A stretch of DNA of 64,000 bases from positions 123,283 through 187,282 of the forward strand of contig ONHA01000001.1 in NCBI GenBank assembly GCA_900317515.1, read 5' to 3'. This document shows positions 57,156 through 64,000 of this stretch, piece after piece. The notes under the pieces are model-generated. The model was not told the origin of the DNA. It searched no databases and saw only the letters and a program-made list of their open reading frames with translations. The position numbers and the translations under genes were made by a program. Source of the DNA: an uncultured Eubacteriales bacterium (GTDB taxonomy: Bacteria > Bacillota > Clostridia > Lachnospirales > Lachnospiraceae). Each line of letters begins with the position of its first letter. Position 1 is the first letter of the stretch.

Positions 57156-57758
57156 TCACTCACCCGCAACAATTTTGCGAATGCTCTCCCAATCAGCGCA
57201 TCTTTGATAGTTCCCATTCGGAAAAGCACATTCTCTGTTCCACGGTCTGTCAAACACCAGAACCTTAAGCTCCGGCAGATGTTCGAAAAATCTGAACGCC
57301 TTTGGAGAATCCTCAACCGCATAATCAAACTTCATCCTGTAATAGTCTTCAAGTTCAAGGGTGCTATTACTCTCTTTGATAAAGTAATCCCTTCCGTACT
57401 TATTGAGACAGTACATTCTGACGTTCTTAAGGCCATGCTCATCCAGCCATATACGGGATGGTTCATACGCGCTTGATGGGCGGCCGGTAATGATCGATAC
57501 CTCGTGTCCGCAGGCAATCCATTCGTTGATGGTCTCCGCAGCTCCCGGCGTCGCATCATACGACAGCAGTATCTCCGGCTCGTGCCCCCGGAGCATAAAC
57601 CGCTCGTATTGTTCCGCATTCAGGTCAAAAGACCTTTCCAGCTCAAAATAATGAATCTGTTCATAAGGAACATGCTTATTGAACATTTCCAGCGCAAGCT
57701 TTGAGAACGCTCTTGCCGTCTCACACAGACAATCGTCAAAATCAACATAGATACGCAT
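57156..57758 (-). CDS. HAD-superfamily 5'-nucleotidase-like protein
   Basis: A 200-residue protein with HAD motifs: IYVDFDDCLCET at the start (nucleophile and general acid Asp pair), SIITGRPSSAYEPSR near 90 (motif II), and YAVEDSPKAF near 155 (motif IV). The layout is like 5'(3')-deoxyribonucleotidases of the NT5C type. The substrate is unknown. I start at MRIYVDFDD because the motif begins right there; the ribosome site GGAGG is rather far (14 bases). Confidence 0.75.
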   Translation of the reverse strand: MRIYVDFDDCLCETARAFSKLALEMFNKHVPYEQIHYFELERSFDLNAEQYERFMLRGHEPEILLSYDATPGAAETINEWIACGHEVSIITGRPSSAYEPSRIWLDEHGLKNVRMYCLNKYGRDYFIKESNSTLELEDYYRMKFDYAVEDSPKAFRFFEHLPELKVLVFDRPWNRECAFPNGNYQRCADWESIRKIVAGE

Positions 57759-57933
57759 TATTTTATGAAATCCTCCACTTCCAGTGCTTCTGAAATTTCT
57801 CATATTCTTTATTTTGCTCACTTTTTACAGATAGTATTTGATAAAACGATTATCGCAATACCATCTATCAATGAGCCAATCTGGTCCATTGCTGATGTCT
57901 TTCAGCGTCATAATCTTTTCCTCTCATCTTCTC

Positions 57934-57962
57934 TTGATATATAGTGCCGAATATAGTATAAT
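57934..57962 (+). promoter_or_regulatory. Strong promoter in the 57,759-58,218 gap
   Basis: TTGATA (57934-57939), 17-base spacer and a perfect TATAAT (57957-57962) on the plus strand. No gene with a ribosome binding site starts within 250 bases; a hairpin follows at once. Confidence 0.65.
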
Positions 57963-57968
57963 GAATAA

Positions 57969-58042
57969 AAGGTTAAAACCTATTAAAAGGGTTGCACCCC
58001 CGCTATGTGGTGGAGGTTAGCAATCCTTTTAATCTTTTATTT
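57969..58042 (+). ncRNA. Possible small structured RNA
   Basis: The predicted transcript starts near 57969. ATTAAAAGGGTTG (57982-57994) pairs with CAATCCTTTTAAT (58021-58033) over 13 bases with one wobble. The 26-base loop contains CACC and GGTG that can form an inner stem. CTTTTATTT follows, like a terminator. It may be a stand-alone RNA of about 70 bases or an attenuator before the TnpV remnant. The rest of this 460-base gap shows no gene. Confidence 0.45.
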
Positions 58043-58218
58043 ACAATATTGCTTCAAGTTCCAAGGTGGAGACATCACGACAACCCGGAATTTGAACGCC
58101 CCGAAATCATAGGCATCCGCCAGTGATTATAGGGCTTTAATGAAATCCTCTGAAACCGCCCCAAACGTGACATATGTGCGAATACATCAACGACGCTATT
58201 ATACAGGAGGATTTCACA

Positions 58219-58386
58219 ATGGAAAAGACCATTTATGACAAAAACAACGGTTTGTGGTACGAGCTTCGGGGCGATTATTATATCCCCTGCCTGACAGTAC
58301 CGGCTCATGAAGACAGACCAATCGGCATCTGGGGGCAGCGGCATCTGCGATACATCAAACACAAGATCCGCAATGGGAGGTGCTGA
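58219..58386 (+). pseudogene. Truncated TnpV-like transposon protein
   Basis: The frame opens with an AGGAGG and ATG and reads GDYYIPCLTVPAHEDRPIG then IWGQRHLRYIK, which match TnpV proteins of Tn4451-type elements (usually about 100-120 residues). It stops after 55 codons; the usual C-terminal part is not found in any frame downstream. This is a remnant of a mobile element, with no resolvase or ends recognised here. Confidence 0.65.
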
Positions 58387-58454
58387 AGGCAGTGGCTCAT
58401 TTCCACAGAGGCTATGAGGCGGGAATACGGGCAGCCGAAAAGGGGAAGATAATT

Positions 58455-59792
58455 ATGCTGAATAATATCCGCGCATCTAAAAGTGCATATATGCTTGCCT
58501 ATGTGCTTGAACTGGTCTTTTATTGCATTCGGGGGCATTACATTTATGTGGAGACAGGTCTCTTTGGGCTCTCCGGAAATACGATTACATATGTATTCCA
58601 TGTTGCTGGCTCGCTATTAATCATGCTCTGCTGGAGCCCACGGTTCAAACCTCTCATATTGCTTTCTTCAGGCTTATTTGCAGCAGGCTTTATTCCGGCG
58701 CTGTTTCTCCCAGAGGGGGTACTGCGCCTGATTTTTGCCTGCGCCGGAATGTTCGGACTTGGGGGCGCTGTAAGTGCCTGCCGCTGTGGATACGCCTTTG
58801 TTTCCAACAATTCAGAGCGGCTCACCGGTATTTCTTTGATGGTCATACTTGTGGCGATCATACATAGAACCGCTTGGGCGGGGACGGAAAACGTTTTCAC
58901 CAATCAGATACTGCCGATTATCGTGATCGCACTTCTCATTTTCTGCCTGCTCCGCTTTAAAGAAGAAGATTTTGAAGTGCGGGAAGAAACCGGTCCCGAA
59001 GATAAAAAGGGCCTTTACTGGGCGTTTGCTTTCTTCACAGCATATTTTGCCATTGACGGTTTTATTTATGATCTTGCAAACACTTCCATAGAGACGAAGC
59101 CCACATTTATGTTTGCAGGGCTTATTATAGCGGGGATCATGCTCTTCATTATGCTTGGAAAGCTTAAGCTGAATGTGCAGCATGTATGGGATTTGTTTTT
59201 TGTACTTCTGCTTTTCGGTACTGTTTTGGTGGTTATCCGGCCGCATTTTACCGTGCCCGGTGTGCAGAATCTCGTACTCGGCATGAGCGTGATCGGCTGG
59301 CCGCTTTGTATCTATATGCTGTCCTGCGCCCTGAACCGGTTTGCCAGCTACAGGCTCCTGAAACGGTGTACCCTTATATTCGCGCTGCTGTCTCCCTTTA
59401 CCAGCATGATGGACTACTTTTTTGAAGATCTGTTCCCAAACTACGTTTCAGTAGCAGCCCTCATCTACTTTGCGATCATCATTGCCTTGTATGTTTTGAC
59501 GATTCCGCTAAGCAGCAGATACCTGTTCTCACAGCTCTGGCTGAACGATATGAACAAGGCTGAGATGCAGAAAGCAGTTAATGAAAAACTGGATCAGTTT
59601 GAGCCATATCAACTGACGCCTCGTCAAAAAGAAGTGGCCCTTTTGCTTCTTGAAGGAAAGACCCGCCGCCAGATTTCAGCAGAGCTGGGCCTTTCAGAAT
59701 CCACGGTCAAGCTTCATGTCTCGGAGCTTTATAAAAGGCTTGGAATAAACAGCAGGTTTGAGCTTTTTAAGCTGTTTGACGTAAAGAAATAG
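58455..59792 (+). CDS. LuxR-type regulator with a multi-pass membrane N-terminal domain
   Basis: A 445-residue protein. Residues 1 to about 370 are highly hydrophobic with ten to twelve membrane segments, resembling a transporter-like sensor. The C-terminal 65 residues are a LuxR helix-turn-helix: LTPRQKEVALLLLEGKTRRQ, then ISAELGLSESTVKLHVSELY. Such membrane LuxR proteins are common in Clostridia and Coriobacteria and probably sense an outside signal and bind DNA from the membrane. The ATG at 58455 follows AGGGGA; an upstream in-frame start at 58380 lies in remnant DNA. It may control the lipoprotein gene next to it. Confidence 0.85.
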   Translation: MLNNIRASKSAYMLAYVLELVFYCIRGHYIYVETGLFGLSGNTITYVFHVAGSLLIMLCWSPRFKPLILLSSGLFAAGFIPALFLPEGVLRLIFACAGMFGLGGAVSACRCGYAFVSNNSERLTGISLMVILVAIIHRTAWAGTENVFTNQILPIIVIALLIFCLLRFKEEDFEVREETGPEDKKGLYWAFAFFTAYFAIDGFIYDLANTSIETKPTFMFAGLIIAGIMLFIMLGKLKLNVQHVWDLFFVLLLFGTVLVVIRPHFTVPGVQNLVLGMSVIGWPLCIYMLSCALNRFASYRLLKRCTLIFALLSPFTSMMDYFFEDLFPNYVSVAALIYFAIIIALYVLTIPLSSRYLFSQLWLNDMNKAEMQKAVNEKLDQFEPYQLTPRQKEVALLLLEGKTRRQISAELGLSESTVKLHVSELYKRLGINSRFELFKLFDVKK

Positions 59793-59825
59793 GCTTTTTT
59801 CTCACTACCTACCCAAAGAGCCATA

Positions 59826-59854
59826 TTGTTTTTATTGGTTTTTCACTGTAAAAT
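59826..59854 (+). promoter_or_regulatory. Probable promoter of the lipoprotein gene
   Basis: TTGTTT (59826-59831), 17-base spacer and TAAAAT (59849-59854) on the plus strand, 80 bases before the lipoprotein ATG and just after the LuxR gene. Confidence 0.5.
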
Positions 59855-59934
59855 AACACTGTATACGGTTCATCTTGGCATGTTTTTTCAAACTGTGGAT
59901 GGATCGATGATTTATGGTGAAAGGAAACATCACG

Positions 59935-61104
59935 ATGAAAAAAATCTTATCAATCATGTTGGCATTAATTTTGGTACTGGGACTCGCAGCCTGTGGCTCT
60001 TCAGGAACCACCTCGCAGAACAATAACCCCTCAAGTTCCGGGAACAACAGTTCAACCCCGTCCACGAATAGCACCGGTGATAATCAGCAATCCGGCAACG
60101 AATCGGGCAACGGCAACACCTCGCAGGGCGGCAATAACGCCGAGGAAGCAAAACTCACCGGAAAACTCAACCTCATCGACCTTGACGACAGGGATCCGTC
60201 CGTCCTTCGCGGCGTGGCCATCAGCGGCAACTGTGCCGGCACTGCGGATGGCTTCAACAGCAAAGAGTCTTCCCTGACCGACGTTCGCTGCGTTTTCGAG
60301 CTGAATGAGTGGGTCGAATTCTACCCGGATACCGACAAGGACTACGCGCTGCGCGTATGGATCCTCAAGCACCGCGACGATCCGGAGTATTACAACACCT
60401 GCAAATTCTCCGATCTGATGCCGAACTTTGCGAACTACTGCGATCTGCACTACCCCGTAGATGAGGAAAATCCGGATGAATATCCATGGGGCAGCTTCTA
60501 TCTGCATCCCGAAGAATGTGAACCCGGCTACTACGATTTCGTTTTCACCTACGAGGGAAAAGCGATTGCCACACTGCTGACCCGCTTCTATAAAGAGGGC
60601 GAGCTTTCTTCTTTGTCTGATGACGAACTTGAAGACTTAATCGAAAGCGAGCGCGCTGACTCAGGAGAAAGCGCCAATGTTAACGGTAATGGTAATGGCA
60701 ATGACAACGATATCTCCGGCGGCGGAGAAATCCCCGAAAATGTCTTTTATGCTTTTCAGGATGCGATAGGCAGCGACGGTGATACCTGGCCAACCGAGGA
60801 GATGTGGGCATCCATTGGACTGCCGGCTCTTGATTACGCAGAGTCCGGAGAGAATGTCCTTCTGATGATCACGAATGACAGCTTGTCAGTGACCGGCTAC
60901 GCGGACAACGAGACCCTCGCCGACACTTTGAATGGTCTCGCCGCCATGCTTGCTGATGCGGGGCTTGCCGTTGACAGTGTAAATACTTTGACCGGCGGAG
61001 AGCAGCAGGTCGCTGATTATGAGTATAACGGAATTCCGCTGCAGATTCGGATAGGCAGCAACGCTACCGCACAGATCAATATTTTTGTGTCGGTGAATCA
61101 ATAG
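59935..61104 (+). CDS. Secreted lipoprotein of unknown function
   Basis: A 389-residue protein with a signal peptide ending in LAAC (Cys near residue 20). A 45-residue Ser/Asn/Gly/Gln-rich linker follows, then a first domain (about 70-225, KLNLIDLDDRDPSVLRGVAI). A second Gly/Asn/Asp linker (about 248-263) leads to a small C-terminal domain (about 270-389). I recognise neither domain. It follows the membrane LuxR regulator on the same strand and may be its target. The ATG at 59935 has AAAGGA nine bases upstream. Confidence 0.75.
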   Translation: MKKILSIMLALILVLGLAACGSSGTTSQNNNPSSSGNNSSTPSTNSTGDNQQSGNESGNGNTSQGGNNAEEAKLTGKLNLIDLDDRDPSVLRGVAISGNCAGTADGFNSKESSLTDVRCVFELNEWVEFYPDTDKDYALRVWILKHRDDPEYYNTCKFSDLMPNFANYCDLHYPVDEENPDEYPWGSFYLHPEECEPGYYDFVFTYEGKAIATLLTRFYKEGELSSLSDDELEDLIESERADSGESANVNGNGNGNDNDISGGGEIPENVFYAFQDAIGSDGDTWPTEEMWASIGLPALDYAESGENVLLMITNDSLSVTGYADNETLADTLNGLAAMLADAGLAVDSVNTLTGGEQQVADYEYNGIPLQIRIGSNATAQINIFVSVNQ

Positions 61105-61152
61105 TGAGCCACTCTGATTTCTTTCAGCCGGATCAACTCATGAGGTAGTGTT

Positions 61153-61638
61153 ATGTTTGAAGAACGGTTCATTCAGCTTGTAGAAGAAAACGGCGGCTTT
61201 GAGTATTATCAGGCGTACCGGGACGACGTCGATCATATTCTCGGCGGTAAGGGTGATACCTATTGGTATGTCATTATGAAAAAAGGCAAGGTCACCGAGT
61301 CCTATATCGGTAAACTTGACGACGGCGCGTGGGAGGACGTTTGCGTCAAGGGCAGCGGCGCCGGTAAAAAGACGAAAACCATGCCCTCAGGTAGTACGAT
61401 CAAGAGGATCTCCGAAAAGGCGTATCTCTGTCAGAATGAAAACTGGGTCACGCGGCGCACTCCAAAACCCATCGAGGACGCACATCCCCGCTATCATTAC
61501 GTGTACGGCTTCGGCGAGAAAGGGCTGGACGTATCTGTAAAATACGGCGTGACCATCGCCTTTAGCGATATCAAGGACGTTGACGCAAGTTTTCATTTGA
61601 GATATCTTTATATTGGCAATGATGTTGACTTACCATAA
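61153..61638 (+). CDS. Conserved-looking small protein, unknown
   Basis: A 161-residue soluble protein without signal or membrane segment, rich in Tyr, Lys, Gly and Asp. It opens FEERFIQLVEENGGFEYYQA. I do not recognise a family. GAGG stands nine bases before the ATG, and a strong terminator follows 79 bases after the stop. It lies 48 bases after the lipoprotein gene on the same strand, so they may share a transcript. Confidence 0.65.
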   Translation: MFEERFIQLVEENGGFEYYQAYRDDVDHILGGKGDTYWYVIMKKGKVTESYIGKLDDGAWEDVCVKGSGAGKKTKTMPSGSTIKRISEKAYLCQNENWVTRRTPKPIEDAHPRYHYVYGFGEKGLDVSVKYGVTIAFSDIKDVDASFHLRYLYIGNDVDLP

Positions 61639-61716
61639 CGAATCATGAACCTATGTATGCACCGCAGGGTGGTGTGCTACCCGTCAAGAGGACAGTGAAT
61701 AATTAAAAAGTTTTGT

Positions 61717-61750
61717 GCCGCCAGTCGAGTGAACCGGCTGGCGGCCTTTT
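61717..61750 (+). terminator. Terminator of the lipoprotein-unknown unit
   Basis: GCCGCCAGTCG (61717-61727) pairs with CGGCTGGCGGC (61735-61745) over 11 bases with one wobble; CTTTTC follows on the plus strand. It directly abuts the repeat copy at 61752. Confidence 0.8.
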
Positions 61751-61751
61751 C

Positions 61752-61835
61752 ACCCAGTTCCAAGAACAATTTCATTGAAATAACCTCCTCCCACTATTTA
61801 CGACTGCATGTGCTCAAATCTACAATCATCATAAA
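61752..61835 (-). repeat. 84-base direct repeat, copy A (orphan gene junction)
   Basis: It matches 63821-63904 at 81 of 84 bases. On the minus strand it carries the tail of an upstream gene, an AGGAGG and the first eight codons MKLFLELG of a small membrane protein. In this copy the reading then runs into the neighbouring terminator, so the gene is lost (about 32 codons to the first stop). Confidence 0.85.
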
Positions 61836-61842
61836 CTGGAAG

Positions 61843-62673
61843 TTATCGAGATTGGAGGTATGTGATCAACGCCTTTACCGCCTTCGCCCTGTGGGAATAT
61901 GTTTCCTTAAAAGAAAGAGGCATACTTGCAGTGGTTTTTCCGTTTCCATCCTCGGAGATAAAAATTGGATCATAGCCGAAACCATTAGTTCCTTCTTCTT
62001 TTGCAGAGATTACGCCTTTCCAGATCCCGGTAAACAGATGCTCCTTTCCTGTTTCATCAATAAAACATATACAAGTTACAAAACGCGCTTTGCGATTATC
62101 TTTTCCTTCAAGCCCTTTCAGGACGGCCATCCTGCGTTCATGCTCTGTCTGCAGACCTTTATACCGGGCAGAGAAGAGTCCCGGCTCTCCGCCTAAGGCT
62201 TCCACTTCCAGCCCACTGTCATCAGATATCACACAGCAATGAGATCTGTCATAGATCGCCCGTGCTTTTAATGCAGCATTTTGCTCAAAAGTGGTCCCGG
62301 TTTCTTCCACCTCAAGATTGATGTTTTCTTCACCTTGAGAGCGTACAAGAAACCCAAATGGTTCAAAAATATCTTTGTATTCTCGGATTTTACCTTTGTT
62401 ATTACTAGCAATGATCAATTTCATGATGCATCTCTTTCCATTGCGATTTGCCGATAGCCCTTCATTTCTGCACGCACTTTTTATTGCCGCTTTTTTCTTT
62501 TCCACGAGCCTTTCAAAAAAGCCTTTCTTTTCTCGCATCTCCTCCTCGAGTCCTCTGCTGGGTATGGAAATGGATCCGCTCAGGATACCGTTTCCAGTAT
62601 TATCCGCCATTCCATAGCCTCCAAGCGGTGAATGGGCGGACACCTCACAGTTGTCTATCTTCTCGTTTGACAT
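61843..62673 (-). CDS. rdgB: RdgB/HAM1 XTP/dITP pyrophosphatase with an N-terminal extension
   Basis: Removes inosine and xanthosine triphosphates from the nucleotide pool. From KLIIASNNKGKIREYKDIFE the protein is a normal RdgB: VISDDSGLEVEALGG with substrate residues, FSARY, GFGYDPIFI and the C-terminal SHRAKAV. The ATG just before that block (62424) gives 193 residues. The frame is open further upstream to an ATG at 62673 with AAGGAG at a good distance, adding 83 residues (NEKIDNCEVSAHSPLGGYG and on, then Lys/Arg/Glu-rich). The 62424 start has only a weak site. I annotate the long form, with the short form as the alternative. Confidence 0.8.
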   Translation of the reverse strand: MSNEKIDNCEVSAHSPLGGYGMADNTGNGILSGSISIPSRGLEEEMREKKGFFERLVEKKKAAIKSACRNEGLSANRNGKRCIMKLIIASNNKGKIREYKDIFEPFGFLVRSQGEENINLEVEETGTTFEQNAALKARAIYDRSHCCVISDDSGLEVEALGGEPGLFSARYKGLQTEHERRMAVLKGLEGKDNRKARFVTCICFIDETGKEHLFTGIWKGVISAKEEGTNGFGYDPIFISEDGNGKTTASMPLSFKETYSHRAKAVKALITYLQSR

Positions 62674-62822
62674 GATCTTCTCCTTTTCTCTGTGTCGTTG
62701 TAATTATTTACTCTGAAAGAATAGGATATGATGTTATAGATATCCTTACAAACATTGATTTCTCGATACCCCGACAAGCGGAATTTATAAAGATTTTTGC
62801 AGATAAATCATATCCAAATTTA

Positions 62823-63254
62823 TTATTCTGCACCATACTCTTTCACAAAATAATTATATTTCGATTCTGCCCATTCGAGAATATCATCATATTCTACTCC
62901 TTGCTTTGCCAGATAAAACTCGGAACCTATTTGAATATAGTCATGGTGGAACGAAACTATAATTTCCTCACTATTACTCGCCTTATCTTTGGGGTTATAG
63001 GTGATTCGATACAGCCAATCCTCTTCCTTGTCGGCAGGCTCCAAAGGAGCCTCTTCTATATCTAATGATGACAGCGAGGCAAGATCCTGCATATTCCAAA
63101 CGTAAACCTTGACTCCGTCTGATGATTCCATCAAAGCGACAGAACTTTCCTTTATTCTATCGAATATAGATTTCTCCTTTTCTTTTGATGCAGAACAAGC
63201 GGTTAACGCCAAAATCGCTATTATAGTAATCAATGCTGTTATTGCTTTTTTCAT
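62823..63254 (-). CDS. Small lipoprotein, unknown
   Basis: A 143-residue protein. Its signal peptide ends LTAC (Cys near residue 20), so it is lipid-anchored outside the membrane. The mature part is acidic, with WLYRITYNPKDK and FHHDYIQIGSEFYL in the second half. I do not recognise a family. GGGGA lies seven bases before the ATG at 63254. It is 52 bases downstream of the next gene on the same strand. Confidence 0.65.
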   Translation of the reverse strand: MKKAITALITIIAILALTACSASKEKEKSIFDRIKESSVALMESSDGVKVYVWNMQDLASLSSLDIEEAPLEPADKEEDWLYRITYNPKDKASNSEEIIVSFHHDYIQIGSEFYLAKQGVEYDDILEWAESKYNYFVKEYGAE

Positions 63255-63306
63255 CACTTTTTCCCCACAAACACCGAGTTCACGAAATCCCGACAAATGT
63301 GAATTG

Positions 63307-63609
63307 TCAGAGCGCAGCCAGCCTGCTTTTCAGCAGCGGAATCCCTTCCTGTGTCCACCATCTGTTATCAACTCCGCCGGAACTCATTCCTCCATGAGCA
63401 AACTGCTCAATTACGGCAAAATCCATATATTTGTCGGTCAGGACCTTACCTGAGAGCGAAAAGTATTCCTCTTTAATCCACCTTTCCAGCTCATCGGGAG
63501 AAATGATATCCATGTTCTCCGCACGTTCTTTCAGGTGAGCAAAGAAATACGGATCCCCCCTGAATCCCCATCTTTCGGGCTTGTTTTCAAATATTTTCGA
63601 CAGTTTCAT
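63307..63609 (-). CDS. Small protein, unknown, possible immunity-type
   Basis: A 100-residue soluble protein with ENKPERWGFRGDPYFF near the start and FAHGGMSSGGVDNRWWTQEG near the end. The aromatic and Gly pattern looks like a family seen beside contact-toxin loci, but this is a weak impression and no toxin is here. The start overlaps the upstream small membrane gene by 23 bases, so the two are probably translated together. Confidence 0.65.
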   Translation of the reverse strand: MKLSKIFENKPERWGFRGDPYFFAHLKERAENMDIISPDELERWIKEEYFSLSGKVLTDKYMDFAVIEQFAHGGMSSGGVDNRWWTQEGIPLLKSRLAAL

Positions 63610-63844
63610 ATTCTTGCCTCTCCGCGATCATTTCTTTTGCGATAGCAAAGACTTTTTTCATCAACGGAACATAAGTTGCTGTGAATACCCCACCTGCAAT
63701 TGCCATCACTTTTTTCCTATTATTGGCAGAAATACAGGAACCTATCATAACGCCAATGGCGCATACGCAAAGTTTTGTAAGTGCAAAATCTTTCCAATCG
63801 CTTTTAGCTGCATATCTGTTACCCAGTTCCAAGAACAATTTCAT
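63587..63844 (-). CDS. Small membrane protein, unknown
   Basis: An 85-residue protein beginning MKLFLELGNRYAAKSDWKDF, with two likely membrane helices (about 24-42 and 46-63) and a short charged tail. Similar small proteins in Firmicutes are often labelled as phosphate-permease parts, though that label is unsupported. It has an AGGAGG inside repeat copy B, and its first eight codons are duplicated at 61.75 kb. Confidence 0.65.
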   Translation of the reverse strand: MKLFLELGNRYAAKSDWKDFALTKLCVCAIGVMIGSCISANNRKKVMAIAGGVFTATYVPLMKKVFAIAKEMIAERQEYETVENI

Positions 63845-63904
63845 TGAAATAACCTCCTCTCACTATTTCCGACTACATGTGCTCAAATCTACAATCATCA
63901 TAAA
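63821..63904 (-). repeat. 84-base direct repeat, copy B (intact gene junction)
   Basis: It joins the stop codon of the edge gene, an AGGAGG and the start of the small membrane gene. Three bases differ from copy A, which lies 2069 bases away in the same orientation. Confidence 0.88.
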
Positions 63905-64000
63905 TCGTTAAGGAAAGAATCGAAGATGGTGCAAACGAAAAAGCAGCCTTGAACTCTTCGACAACTGCCTTTTCGTTTGCATCAATTTCGATTTTTCCTG
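63873..64000 (-). CDS. C-terminal end of an unknown gene, cut by the window edge
   Basis: An open stretch of 41 codons plus stop, reading GKIEIDANEKAVVEEFKAAF and ending CRFEHM. It runs off the right edge, so its start is not seen. The last ten codons lie inside repeat copy B. I do not recognise it. The small membrane gene begins 28 bases after its stop. Confidence 0.55.
   Translation of the reverse strand, partial: GKIEIDANEKAVVEEFKAAFSFAPSSILSLTIYDDCRFEHM

Noticed and set aside
57110-57328. N-terminal extension of the ArsC/Spx-like protein
   Set aside because: It overlaps the HAD gene in another frame, while the ATG at 57109 has AGGAGG and gives the family length.
57838-58020. 60-codon plus-strand frame before the TnpV remnant
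   Set aside because: No ribosome site, and it runs across the promoter and hairpin described as a possible RNA.
58380-58454. Longer start for the LuxR-type regulator
   Set aside because: The added residues overlap the TnpV remnant frame and are not hydrophobic or conserved-looking; the ATG at 58455 has a ribosome site.
61753-61775. A real short gene MKLFLELG in repeat copy A
   Set aside because: After eight codons the frame enters the neighbouring terminator and stops at about 32 codons with no relation to copy B, so it is a relic.

Overview
The window looks like chromosome from a Clostridia-type Firmicute, most likely a Lachnospiraceae-like gut anaerobe of moderately high GC. Reasons: RNase Y, RecX, a Gls24/Asp23 protein, a DUF1292 protein, the rimP-nusA-ylxR-ylxQ-infB-rbfA-nrnA-truB-ribF gene order, AGGAGG-type ribosome binding sites, and LexA boxes of the Gram-positive CGAAC-N4-GTTCG type. 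The taxon is inferred; no rRNA gene or other diagnostic marker is present. No tRNA, rRNA or CRISPR-cas locus was recognised.

Bases 1-48,300 are a dense core block, almost all on the minus strand. From left to right it holds: lower glycolysis (gap-pgk-tpiA, tpiA cut by the window edge); a PHP phosphoesterase and a XerC/D-like recombinase; an MBOAT/SGNH pair that probably O-acylates a surface polymer; rny, recX and recA (recA with promoter and LexA box); glgA; an operon reading asp23-nusB-xseA-xseB-tlyA-nadK-argR-recN; prfC, gltX, an FtsW/RodA protein, a DUF5662 protein and a GH13-fold protein lacking catalytic residues; the only core plus-strand gene (DUF1292); dut, pnp and rpsO; the rimP-to-ribF translation operon; a type IIA topoisomerase pair (parE-parC-like) with its own LexA box; and a five-gene oligopeptide ABC transporter (oppBCDFA).

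From about 48.3 kb onward the character changes to an accessory region: genes on both strands, looser spacing, more AT-rich intergenic DNA and several broken genes. It contains a membrane M50 peptidase, a MATE transporter fused to an RsbW-like ATPase domain, a PrpF remnant, an array of six 37-base palindrome-ended units, a large LRR-Roc-COR (ROCO) GTPase, a Nudix hydrolase, a hydrolase remnant, an Imm33/DUF2185 protein, an ArsC/Spx-type protein, a HAD nucleotidase, a possible small RNA, a TnpV remnant, a membrane LuxR regulator followed by a lipoprotein, an RdgB with an N-terminal extension, and several small unknown genes flanked by an 84-base direct repeat.

The strongest candidates for something new are the 37/36-base array immediately 3' of the ROCO gene, the ROCO protein itself (near-identical LRR units, unassigned C-terminal domain), and the MATE-anti-sigma ATPase fusion. 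The SOS-type operators on recA and on the topoisomerase pair suggest coordinated damage control of recombination and chromosome decatenation.
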